DNA of 5,792 bases from an uncultured Alcanivoracaceae bacterium (GTDB lineage: Bacteria > Pseudomonadota > Gammaproteobacteria > Pseudomonadales > Alcanivoracaceae): the NCBI GenBank assembly GCA_937943665.1, contig CALEAR010000334.1, positions 1 to 5,792 of the forward strand. Reading direction: 5' to 3'. Below, piece after piece: positions 1 through 5,792 of the stretch. Under the pieces are notes generated by a model, which was given only the letters and a program-made list of their open reading frames with translations, had not been told where the DNA came from and ran no database searches. A program made the translations under genes and the position numbers. Position 1 is the stretch's first letter. The number at the start of each line of letters is the position of its first letter.

Positions 1-1
1 G

Positions 2-1795
2 GGGTGTTTGGATCGCCCCAGCGAAGGCACCTATGAATTTGCGGGGCAAGATGTGGGCCAGCTCAACGATGATGAGTTGGCTTGGCTGCGCCGCGAGGCC
101 TTCGGCTTTGTGTTTCAAAGTTACCATTTAATTGGTGCTTCCAATGCCACTGAGAATGTGGAAATCCCCGCCATTTATGCGGGCAAACCCGCCGCAGAGC
201 GTAAAGCCCGTGCCGAGGCCTTGCTGGCTCGTTTAGGGCTAGGCGAGAGGCTTACCCATAAACCCAATCAATTATCCGGTGGGCCGCAGCAGCGAGTTTC
301 CATTGCCCGTGCCTTAATGAACGGTGGCAGTATCATTTTGGCGGATGAGCCCACGGGCGCCTTGGATAGCCACAGCAGCAAAGAAGTGATGGCGTTGCTG
401 ACAGAGTTGGCCGATGAGGGGCACACTGTCATTCTCATTACCCACGATGCGAATGTGGCCAGCCATGCGGATAGAATCATTGAATTCAAAGATGGCAATA
501 TTATTCGGGATAATGGCCCCCAACGCACAGATCGCAATGCCAAAATAAACCCCGCCCTCACTCATATTCAACAGGCCGCCAGTGGCAAGAGTGTGTCTGC
601 ACTCACAGAAAACCTTGAGGCCATTCGTATGGCCTTACGTTCTTTGCAAGAAAATTGGTTTCGCACCCTGTTAACCCTGTTGGGTATTGTTATTGGGGTG
701 GGCTCTGTGGTGGCCATGCTGGCCATTGGTGAAGGGGCCAGAGATGATGTGATGGCGCGCATTAGCTCCATGGGAACTAATCTACTGGTGGTGCGCCCTG
801 GCACGGGGTTTCAGCGGCGTAGTGCCGATGGCAGTATGGCCACATTAATGCCAGAGGATGCCGAGGCGTTGATGCAACTCCCCAATGTGCTTGCCGCCGT
901 GCCAGAAAGCACCAAGGGCGTTACCGCCCGTGCCGGCGCCCACGATACTAACACGCAAGTGAATGCCACTAGCCATGATTATCCTTTGCTGAGGGATTGG
1001 CAGCCGCAAGCCGGGGTGTTTTTTAGTGAAGAGGACACACAGCGTTATGCTGCGGTGGCGGTGTTAGGGCAAACCGTGGCTCGGGAACTTTTCCCCGGCC
1101 AAGACCCTATTGGTGAATTTGTGCTGCTAAACAGTGTGCCTTTTCAGGTGCTGGGTGTTATGAGTGAACAGGGCGCCACACCTTGGGGGCAAGATGCCGA
1201 TGATATTGTTTTTGTACCACTCACCACAGGCCAACTCAGGCTAACAGGGGATAGGCATTTAGGCAGTATCACTGTGGCAGTGGAAAATACGGAATACATT
1301 GATGCCACCGAGGAGGAGGTGCGACAAACCTTAATTCGCCAACACGGTGGTAATGAGGATTTTCGAGTGCGCAACATGGCAGCTATTGTGGAAACTGCCT
1401 CTGCTGCACAAAACACCCTAACCATTTTACTAGGCTCCATTGCGGCCATTTCCCTGTTGGTGGGCGGCATTGGGGTTATGAATATTATGTTGGTGAGTGT
1501 TACTGAGCGCACGAAAGAAGTGGGCATTCGCCGAGCCACTGGGGCTCGCACCCGTAATATTTTGCAGCAGTTTTTGGTGGAAGCTGTGGTGGTTTCCACG
1601 CTTGGGGGGGTGATTGGTGTGCTAGGTGGTGTGGCGGTGGCGGCGGTGATTGGCGCCTGGTTTATGCCCGTTACCTTCTCGGTACCTATTATGATGTTAG
1701 CCTTTGCTTGTGCCGCGGGCACAGGGCTGATTTTTGGATTCACCCCAGCATTAAAAGCCGCCAAGTTAGATCCCGTGGTGGCCTTGAGTAGTTAA
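2..1795 (+). CDS. macB: MacB-type ABC transporter, fused ATPase and permease (5' partial)
   Basis: Inner-membrane component of a MacAB-TolC tripartite pump. Its cytoplasmic ATPase drives conformational changes that push periplasmic substrates (macrolides, peptides, heme/lipid-like molecules in known relatives) out through an outer-membrane channel. The reading frame is open to the left edge and begins in the sequence G-V-L-D-R-P, matching E. coli MacB near residue 55. About 54 residues including Walker A therefore lie outside the window, and the TTG at 8 is not the true start. Numbering from that TTG: Q-loop F-V-F-Q at 34-37, ABC signature LSGGP at 89-93, Walker B ILADEP at 110-115, D-loop ALD at 118-120, H-loop H146. 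TM1 is about 218-240, then a periplasmic domain of about 225 residues, then TM2-TM4 at about 468-492, 522-549 and 556-580. The highly conserved [19 protein letters not shown] segment at 486-504 is typical of MacB. Oddity: proline replaces the signature glutamine. The next gene follows after one base, so this is an operon. Family assignment is firm; substrate is unknown. Confidence 0.95.
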   Translation, partial: GCLDRPSEGTYEFAGQDVGQLNDDELAWLRREAFGFVFQSYHLIGASNATENVEIPAIYAGKPAAERKARAEALLARLGLGERLTHKPNQLSGGPQQRVSIARALMNGGSIILADEPTGALDSHSSKEVMALLTELADEGHTVILITHDANVASHADRIIEFKDGNIIRDNGPQRTDRNAKINPALTHIQQAASGKSVSALTENLEAIRMALRSLQENWFRTLLTLLGIVIGVGSVVAMLAIGEGARDDVMARISSMGTNLLVVRPGTGFQRRSADGSMATLMPEDAEALMQLPNVLAAVPESTKGVTARAGAHDTNTQVNATSHDYPLLRDWQPQAGVFFSEEDTQRYAAVAVLGQTVARELFPGQDPIGEFVLLNSVPFQVLGVMSEQGATPWGQDADDIVFVPLTTGQLRLTGDRHLGSITVAVENTEYIDATEEEVRQTLIRQHGGNEDFRVRNMAAIVETASAAQNTLTILLGSIAAISLLVGGIGVMNIMLVSVTERTKEVGIRRATGARTRNILQQFLVEAVVVSTLGGVIGVLGGVAVAAVIGAWFMPVTFSVPIMMLAFACAAGTGLIFGFTPALKAAKLDPVVALSS

Positions 1796-1796
1796 T

Positions 1797-3173
1797 ATGA
1801 AAAAACTCGTCCTGTTATGTATCAGCATGGGGCTTATGGCCTGTGCGCAGAAAATCCCCTTAGAGGCCATACCCTATGAGCCTCCCACTCAATGGCAGCA
1901 AGGGAAGGCCACGGCTTGGCCCAGTATAGATTGGTGGCAACAGTTTGAAAGCCCAGAGCTGCTACGTTTGCAACAGGTGGCGCAAGAAAACAACCCTGAG
2001 CTAGCTGCCATGGCGGCACGCCTATTGCAGGCGGATTACCAGCTGACGTTGCGTGGGGTTTCGAAGTTTCCCACGGTGGATGCGAGCTTAGGAGGACGCC
2101 ATAACGGTGTCCTAAGTGGAGGCAATGAAAGGAACAGTTGGAATGCGGATTTTGGCGCCAGCTATGAGCTCGATGTGTGGGGGCGTCTTTATGCTCAACG
2201 TCAAAGCGCTAAAGCCCAGTGGCTTGCCACTCAGTTTGAACAGCAAGCGGTGGCTCTTTCCGTGAGTGCGGAAGTAGGGCGACAGTATGTGGCCTTATTG
2301 GCTTTAAGGGAGCGTGAGCGCATTGCGGAGGAACAACTCGCTACCGCTAAAGAGGTATTGCGTGTGGTGCAGGCGCGGGTGCGAGCCGGTGCCGTTTCTC
2401 CCATGGATGAAATGCGCCAAACCGCTCAATTAGAACGCCAGCGCGCTGCACTGCATCCTTTGCGCCAGCAGCGTTTGGAAGCGGAGCTCGCCTTAGCTAA
2501 TCTTTTAGGCGTACCGGCGCAAGCGGTAACAGTGGAGGGGGAGTTTGCCCAATTGGCGGCACCCACCACAGAGGTGGGGCTCAGCTCTGAGCTATTGTTG
2601 CGTCGCCCAGATTTACGCCAACAGGAGGCGCGATTGCAAGCGGCGCAGGCGGATGTGAAAGCTGCACGGCGAGCGCTTTATCCCAATTTCCGCCTCACTG
2701 CAGGGGTTGGGCAAAGTGGGGATACTTGGTCGCAATTATGGCGCGGTAGCTGGATGTATAACCTTGGCGCCTCGGTGACACAGCCCATTTTCCAAGGAGG
2801 GCGATTACGGGCAGAACACAAGCTTAGCCAAGCGCAGCAGCTGGAGTTGTTAGAAGATTATCGTGGTGCGCTGTTATCGGCTTTCACCGAAGTGGAGGTG
2901 GCTCTTAGCAACCTCGATGCCATTCAAGCGCAATACCAAGCACAGCAGGAAGTGCTAGCCACGTCTCAAGAATTGTTTCGCTTAGCGGAGCGGCGCTATC
3001 GTGAGGGGGCAGATGATTTGCTTTCCTTATTGGAGGCGCAGCAAAGCCTCTACAGTGCGGAGGAAACCGTGTTGAACCTGGCGGAGCAGGCCTTGCAAGC
3101 GCATATTACCTTATACCGAGTTATTGGCGGTGGTGCCGAGGCGCAAACGCTCCCCATGCAAAAGGCTTCATAA
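1797..3173 (+). CDS. RND/MacAB-type outer-membrane efflux lipoprotein (NodT/TolC family)
   Basis: Outer-membrane channel subunit, 458 aa, expected to trimerise into a beta-barrel plus periplasmic alpha-tunnel that docks with the upstream MacB and its adaptor. The N-terminus has a lipoprotein signal: M-K-K, a hydrophobic stretch, then lipobox L-M-A-C with acylated Cys16. The residues after Cys are A-Q, not Asp, consistent with Lol sorting to the outer membrane. The two tandem OEP repeats are visible. Repeat 1 spans roughly 50-240 (YELDVWGRL at 123-131, VSAEVGRQYVALLA near 156-169, NLLGVP at 235-240). Repeat 2 spans roughly 265-445 (LLRRPDLRQQEARLQAAQ at 267-284, YPNFRLTAGVG at 295-305, VTQPIFQGGRLRAE at 327-340, LAERRYREGADDLLSLLEAQQSL at 397-419). 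The length is normal for the family. The start ATG lies one base after the macB stop and only a weak GAG-like Shine-Dalgarno is seen, suggesting translational coupling. NodT-type proteins also serve RND pumps, but the macB linkage argues for an ABC pump here. Confidence 0.95.
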   Translation: MKKLVLLCISMGLMACAQKIPLEAIPYEPPTQWQQGKATAWPSIDWWQQFESPELLRLQQVAQENNPELAAMAARLLQADYQLTLRGVSKFPTVDASLGGRHNGVLSGGNERNSWNADFGASYELDVWGRLYAQRQSAKAQWLATQFEQQAVALSVSAEVGRQYVALLALRERERIAEEQLATAKEVLRVVQARVRAGAVSPMDEMRQTAQLERQRAALHPLRQQRLEAELALANLLGVPAQAVTVEGEFAQLAAPTTEVGLSSELLLRRPDLRQQEARLQAAQADVKAARRALYPNFRLTAGVGQSGDTWSQLWRGSWMYNLGASVTQPIFQGGRLRAEHKLSQAQQLELLEDYRGALLSAFTEVEVALSNLDAIQAQYQAQQEVLATSQELFRLAERRYREGADDLLSLLEAQQSLYSAEETVLNLAEQALQAHITLYRVIGGGAEAQTLPMQKAS

Positions 3174-3177
3174 CCTC

Positions 3178-3210
3178 AAGCAAGCCTTAACCCTAGGGGA
3201 AGGTTTGCTT
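3178..3210 (+). repeat. Strong intergenic hairpin after the efflux genes
   Basis: An 11-bp stem lies five bases after the efflux lipoprotein stop codon. The left arm is AAGCAAGCCTT (3178-3188) and the right arm is AAGGTTTGCTT (3200-3210), with one G-U wobble at 3184/3204 and an 11-base loop. No U-run follows immediately; the next T-rich stretch starts about 30 bases later (3242-3260). It is therefore not a canonical intrinsic terminator. It could be a factor-dependent or leaky terminator, or a structure that protects the 3' end of the efflux mRNA. The pairing is seen directly; the role is inferred. Confidence 0.6.
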
Positions 3211-3260
3211 AACAGGGGGCCTTGGCCTACCATTCGGTCCGGTTTTTCCTTTTTTTATTT

Positions 3261-3263
3261 GGA
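3261..3263 (+). promoter_or_regulatory. Short Shine-Dalgarno deciding the DUF4956 start
   Basis: A GGA core within TTTGGAATTT sits six bases before the ATG at 3270, a workable spacing. The longer in-frame alternative, a TTG at 3222, has only a G-run two bases upstream, too close to serve well. It would also add 16 residues ahead of the predicted first membrane segment. The ATG is preferred. Confidence 0.5.
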
Positions 3264-3269
3264 ATTTCT

Positions 3270-3836
3270 ATGTTGGCACACAGTGATTTGCTCCTCCGTT
3301 TTGGCATTAATGTGTTTGCTGTTAGTGCATTAATGTTTGTCATGTATTATTCACGGTATAAGCAGAAAGATACCGTTATTGCGGCTACCTTATTTAATAT
3401 TTTTGCCTTTGCGGTGCTATCGGTGCTTTCCTCCGCTCATTTTGGCGTTAAAGTTGGGTTTGGCTTATTTGCGGTGTTAGCATTATTTACTCTGCGTAGT
3501 GAGCCCATTAAACGCATTGATATTTCTTATTTTTTTGGCTGCTTATCCATTGCCACCTTAACCTCTTTAAAGGCCTTACCCTTAGATTATGTGTTATTGA
3601 TTTTAGGTGCCGTGCTATTGGCTGTTTATGTGATTGATCATCCGCGCATTTTGCGCCGTGAAAGTCATGCTCGTGTCACCTTGGATGCTATTCCTGAAAA
3701 TGTGCTTTCCCATCCTGAGGCCTTGCGAGATTATGTGGCCGAGCGATTGGGGGTTAAGGTGCTCTCCGTGGAAGTGCTGAGCATTGATTATGTCACTGAA
3801 ATTGTGAAAGCCGATGTGAATTATCGGGTGGAATAA
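3270..3836 (+). CDS. DUF4956 family integral membrane protein
   Basis: 188-aa membrane protein from the ATG at 3270. Five hydrophobic segments are visible, at about 8-27, 35-54, 58-75, 86-100 and 105-122. A charged, probably cytoplasmic tail of about 65 residues follows, with a predicted alternating strand/helix pattern. The conserved family core is G-F-G-L-F-A-V-L near 63-70 followed by T-L-R-S-E-P-I near 74-80; in DUF4956 proteins this loop typically reads as R-x-E-P-I. The biochemical function of the family is not established, but its members commonly sit next to VTC-domain genes. The same holds here: the TAA stop (3834-3836) shares its last base with the ATG of the VTC gene, implying translational coupling and probably a shared complex. 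By inference it may anchor the polymerase or be a channel for its product. The coding sequence looks more AT-rich than the efflux genes. Family call is confident; the exact start is moderately so. Confidence 0.85.
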   Translation: MLAHSDLLLRFGINVFAVSALMFVMYYSRYKQKDTVIAATLFNIFAFAVLSVLSSAHFGVKVGFGLFAVLALFTLRSEPIKRIDISYFFGCLSIATLTSLKALPLDYVLLILGAVLLAVYVIDHPRILRRESHARVTLDAIPENVLSHPEALRDYVAERLGVKVLSVEVLSIDYVTEIVKADVNYRVE

Positions 3837-4585
3837 TGGCGCTGCTAGAGCACTTTGACCCTATTAGTTTGGCAGCATTAAATGCTAAGGCGGCGTTATT
3901 AGAACGCCGAGACACTAAATATGTACTTAATGAAGAGCAATTAGATGCTTTGCTGCGCCACACGGTGGCTTACTTTGATGTGCTCACTATTGCCAATCGT
4001 CATCGTTTTTTATACCGCAGTATTTATTTCGATACCTCTAACTACCAAACCTTTAAAGATCATAACCAAGGTAAAAGAAATCGTATTAAGGTGAGGCGCC
4101 GTGTTTATCTAAATAGTGGCTTAAGTTATTTTGAAGTAAAAATAAAAGGGTTGCGCGATAAAACCCATAAATACCGTTTGCCCATTGCCAGTGGTAGTGT
4201 TAATACCCCTATGCTTACGGCGGAAGAAGAGGCATTTTTAGAGGAACATTACCAAAAGCATTATCAGCGTCCTTGGGGGCTTTCATTGCGCCACAGTATC
4301 ACTGTGGATTATGAGCGCATGACTTTGGTGGCTAAACGTGGTGATGAGCGCTTAACTATTGATGGTGACGTGACCTTTTTTGATGAACACACCAGGCGGC
4401 TATTATCTGCAGAGCGCTGGGTGTTAGAAGTGAAATCCTCCAGTGGGCGCTCGCCCATAAATAAATGGTTGCTAACGCAGGGAATACGCCCCGTGAAAAG
4501 GTGCTCAAAGTATTCCATGGGCATGAGTTTGCTGAAATATCCCCATAACAACCGTTTCCGTCCTGTGCTGAAGTATCAATTCTAA
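3836..4585 (+). CDS. VTC-domain protein, putative polyphosphate polymerase
   Basis: 249-aa soluble protein with the VTC domain, related to the catalytic tunnel domain of yeast VTC4 that polymerises inorganic polyphosphate from ATP gamma-phosphate. There is no signal peptide or membrane segment, so it is cytoplasmic. The basic and acidic motifs that line the tunnel in the family can be followed: R-R-D-T-K-Y at 24-29, S-I-Y-F-D-T at 62-67, the arginine/lysine strand R-N-R-I-K-V-R-R-R at 81-89, F-E-V-K at 99-102, K-Y-R at 112-114, R152 and D-Y-E-R at 158-161, L-T-I-D at 173-176, the late metal-site-type L-E-V-K at 197-200, and the C-terminal K-R-C-S-K-Y-S-M-G-M at 221-230. Length fits a stand-alone bacterial VTC protein without an SPX domain. 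A GGTGG sequence just before the start lies inside the upstream gene, and the start overlaps that gene's stop by one base. The gene ends 31 bases before an intrinsic terminator. The polymerase activity is inferred from the family; few bacterial members have been tested. Confidence 0.88.
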   Translation: MALLEHFDPISLAALNAKAALLERRDTKYVLNEEQLDALLRHTVAYFDVLTIANRHRFLYRSIYFDTSNYQTFKDHNQGKRNRIKVRRRVYLNSGLSYFEVKIKGLRDKTHKYRLPIASGSVNTPMLTAEEEAFLEEHYQKHYQRPWGLSLRHSITVDYERMTLVAKRGDERLTIDGDVTFFDEHTRRLLSAERWVLEVKSSSGRSPINKWLLTQGIRPVKRCSKYSMGMSLLKYPHNNRFRPVLKYQF

Positions 4586-4616
4586 CCCTTTGATTGCTGA
4601 TCTAAATCAATTTTTG

Positions 4617-4668
4617 AGGCTAACGTTAACACTTTAAATGCGTACGGTGTTGTTAGCTTTTTTTATTT
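4617..4668 (+). terminator. Intrinsic terminator after the VTC gene
   Basis: Stem arms GCTAAC (4619-4624) plus AACAC (4628-4632) pair with GTGTT (4647-4651) plus GTTAGC (4652-4657). A three-base GTT bulge interrupts the left arm and the loop is 14 bases. Seven Ts (4658-4664), then A and three more Ts, follow directly. Eleven stem pairs and an immediate U-run make this a convincing rho-independent terminator. It separates the DUF4956-VTC unit from the next gene. Confidence 0.85.
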
Positions 4669-4671
4669 AAT

Positions 4672-4693
4672 ATATGGTACGAGGGTGCCATAT
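4672..4693 (+). promoter_or_regulatory. Imperfect 22-bp dyad before the GMC gene (operator or leader hairpin)
   Basis: Left arm ATATGGTAC (4672-4680) and right arm GTGCCATAT (4685-4693) are complementary over nine pairs with one T-G mismatch (wobble in RNA). A four-base GAGG centre separates them. The dyad starts four bases after the terminator U-run and ends two bases before the Shine-Dalgarno site of the next gene. As DNA it could be a repressor site; as RNA, a small stem that affects ribosome access. The symmetry is seen; either role is inference. Confidence 0.45.
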
Positions 4694-4695
4694 TT

Positions 4696-4700
4696 GGAGA
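4696..4700 (+). promoter_or_regulatory. Shine-Dalgarno site of the GMC oxidoreductase gene
   Basis: GGAGA with five bases to the ATG at 4706. Another in-frame ATG at 4700 overlaps this site and would have no usable spacing, so the start at 4706 is chosen. Confidence 0.75.
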
Positions 4701-4705
4701 TGGTC

Positions 4706-5792
4706 ATGACAATAACAATATACGATTACATTGTGGTGGGATCAGGTGCTGGGGCAGGGCCCTTGGCTTATTACCTTTGTAAAGCCGGTAAACGTGTGCT
4801 CATGCTAGAAGCTGGGGGGCACCATGAGCCGGAGGAGTATCCCACTAACGAAATGGAGGCTAACCGTTTGTTGGCCTGGAATGGTGGCATGGATCCCACT
4901 GCTGATGCCAATACCCTTATGATTCGAGGCAAAACCCTAGGGGGGGGCACAGTCCTCAATCAAGCCCTTTTGGATCGTTTTGATGAAGAAGCCTTCGCTG
5001 ATTGGGCTGCTTATTCTGGCATTGAATCCTTTTCCACTGGCCACATGGCCAAGCACTATGAGGCCATAGAGCAGGCAATGAGCTTGCACACCATTGCCTT
5101 GGAAGAGAGTAATCGCAACGCAGCGCTTTATGTGCAAGGTTTTGAAAAGCTTGGCTATGGTTGGGCGCCTTTACGACGGGGGCAATCCCATTGCCAAGGG
5201 CGTGATTGCTTGCAATGTTTGGGGGGCTGCCGTGCGCAATCTAAGCAAAGCATGGTGAATACGTTTATTCCTCGCGCTGTGGAGCATGGTCTTGAGATTC
5301 TCACTGAGTGTGAGGTGAAAGGCGTGGTTCACGGCGCTCACCGCGTGGTGGTGCATGGGGTTCATCAAGGAAAGGCAACACTCTTTTATGGTAAGGAATG
5401 TGTGCTAGCCGCTGGCGCCTTAGGCACTACCAAGATCCTATTGAACTCGGGCTATGGCGCGCACTTGCCTGCCTTAGGTCAGGGGTTTTATTGCCATCCA
5501 CAAACCATGACTTTAGCTCTATATGATGCACCGGTGGATGCCCATAAGGGCAGCTTTCAAGGGGTGAAATCCGAAGAGCCTCGCTTTAGGGCACAAGGTT
5601 TTAAGCTAGAAAACGTGTTTGCAGGGCCCGTGGGGGTGGCCATGCTGCTACCTCAGTTAGGGGTGGAACACCAAGATATTATGGCGCAGTACCGACATTT
5701 GGCCTGTATTGAGGTGGCAGTGCGGGATGTGAACCCAGGGCACTTGTCCTTAAACCGCAAAAAACAATTGGTGATCCATAAGTCCTTAGAGA
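4706..5792 (+). CDS. FAD-dependent GMC family oxidoreductase (3' partial)
   Basis: The N-terminal 362 residues of a glucose-methanol-choline family flavoenzyme, open to the right edge; family members are usually about 500-560 residues. These enzymes oxidise alcohols, sugars or sterols using FAD. The FAD Rossmann fold is at the start: Y-D-Y-I-V-V then G-S-G-A-G-A-G at 12-18, and acidic E35 in L-M-L-E-A-G-G for the ribose. The GMC signature-1 region is R-G-K-T-L-G-G-G-T-V-L-N-Q at 74-86. The signature-2-type segment V-L-A-A-G-A-L-G-T-T-K at 233-243 is also present. Between them lies a cysteine cluster, C163, C168, C171 and C175 (C-x4-C-x2-C-x3-C), followed by S-K-Q-S-M. A similar Cys-rich stretch occurs in the long-chain-alcohol-oxidase/cholesterol-oxidase-like branch. 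No signal peptide is seen, so it is probably cytoplasmic or membrane-associated. The catalytic His pair of the C-terminal domain lies beyond the window. It is preceded by its own terminator-bounded leader, so it is likely a separate transcription unit. Substrate unknown. Confidence 0.92.
   Translation, partial: MTITIYDYIVVGSGAGAGPLAYYLCKAGKRVLMLEAGGHHEPEEYPTNEMEANRLLAWNGGMDPTADANTLMIRGKTLGGGTVLNQALLDRFDEEAFADWAAYSGIESFSTGHMAKHYEAIEQAMSLHTIALEESNRNAALYVQGFEKLGYGWAPLRRGQSHCQGRDCLQCLGGCRAQSKQSMVNTFIPRAVEHGLEILTECEVKGVVHGAHRVVVHGVHQGKATLFYGKECVLAAGALGTTKILLNSGYGAHLPALGQGFYCHPQTMTLALYDAPVDAHKGSFQGVKSEEPRFRAQGFKLENVFAGPVGVAMLLPQLGVEHQDIMAQYRHLACIEVAVRDVNPGHLSLNRKKQLVIHKSLE

Noticed and set aside
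1144..1764. Long minus-strand open frame of 206 codons opposite macB
   Set aside because: It lies wholly inside the strongly conserved macB periplasmic/TM region and its translation is low-complexity Ala/Thr/Pro-rich with no recognisable family. It is a shadow of macB codon usage.
3222..3224. TTG as the start of the DUF4956 gene
   Set aside because: It lacks a properly spaced Shine-Dalgarno, and the ATG at 3270 has one. The extra 16 residues are not needed for the family domain.
3229..3260. Possible intrinsic terminator formed by ACC-attc-GGT and the following T-rich stretch
   Set aside because: The core stem is only three pairs, and extending it requires an internal loop and G-U pairs. The T-rich run is also interrupted by CC.
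3124..3333. Plus-strand 69-codon open frame overlapping the end of the efflux gene and the start of the DUF4956 gene
   Set aside because: It overlaps two well-supported genes in another frame, crosses the hairpin, and has no family resemblance or good ribosome site.
4291..4307. Perfect inverted repeat CCACAG-TATCA-CTGTGG in the VTC gene
   Set aside because: It falls in conserved codons for the H-S-I-T-V-D strand. Fourteen of its bases recur in macB (1264-1277), where they also encode S-I-T-V, so coding explains it.
4650..4678. Possible sigma-70 promoter TTGTTA, 17-base spacer, TATGGT
   Set aside because: Each box matches only four of six consensus bases, and the -35 box lies in the terminator stem. 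It is plausible as the GMC promoter but too weak to list.
4771..5368. Three short minus-strand open frames
   Set aside because: All lie opposite the GMC oxidoreductase, whose frame is uninterrupted with conserved motifs from 4706 to the window end.

Overview
The window carries five genes, all on the + strand. The first lacks its 5' end and the last lacks its 3' end. Overall composition is close to 50% GC. The proteins look gammaproteobacterial (MacB resembles the E. coli protein throughout, and the outer-membrane partner is a NodT-type lipoprotein). A Gram-negative, probably environmental or marine, gammaproteobacterium is the best guess. No rRNA, tRNA, mobile element or CRISPR was seen, so genus is not determinable.

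Region 1 (start to 3173) is the distal part of a tripartite efflux operon. It holds macB, missing only about 54 N-terminal codons including Walker A, followed one base later by an outer-membrane efflux lipoprotein of the TolC/NodT class. A macA-like periplasmic adaptor is expected just upstream of the window. Together these would form a MacAB-TolC-type pump exporting a drug, peptide or lipid-like substrate from the periplasm.

Region 2 (3174-4585) begins with a spacer of about 96 bp containing a strong 11-bp hairpin. A tightly coupled pair follows: a five-helix DUF4956 membrane protein whose stop codon overlaps the start of a VTC-domain protein related to the polyphosphate polymerase domain of yeast VTC4. 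DUF4956 and VTC proteins are recurrent neighbours in bacteria. The likely picture is a membrane protein paired with a cytoplasmic polyphosphate-polymerase-like enzyme. A clear intrinsic terminator at 4617-4668 closes this unit.

Region 3 (4669-end) is a separate transcription unit. A 22-bp imperfect dyad lies just before a good Shine-Dalgarno site. An FAD-dependent GMC oxidoreductase then starts at 4706 and runs off the right edge after 362 codons. It has a four-cysteine cluster in the substrate/cap region. There is no obvious metabolic link between the three units.

The most notable points are the DUF4956-VTC module, the Cys cluster of the GMC enzyme, a proline replacing the conserved glutamine of the MacB LSGGQ signature, and the dyad upstream of the GMC gene. 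Nothing here proves a wholly new system.
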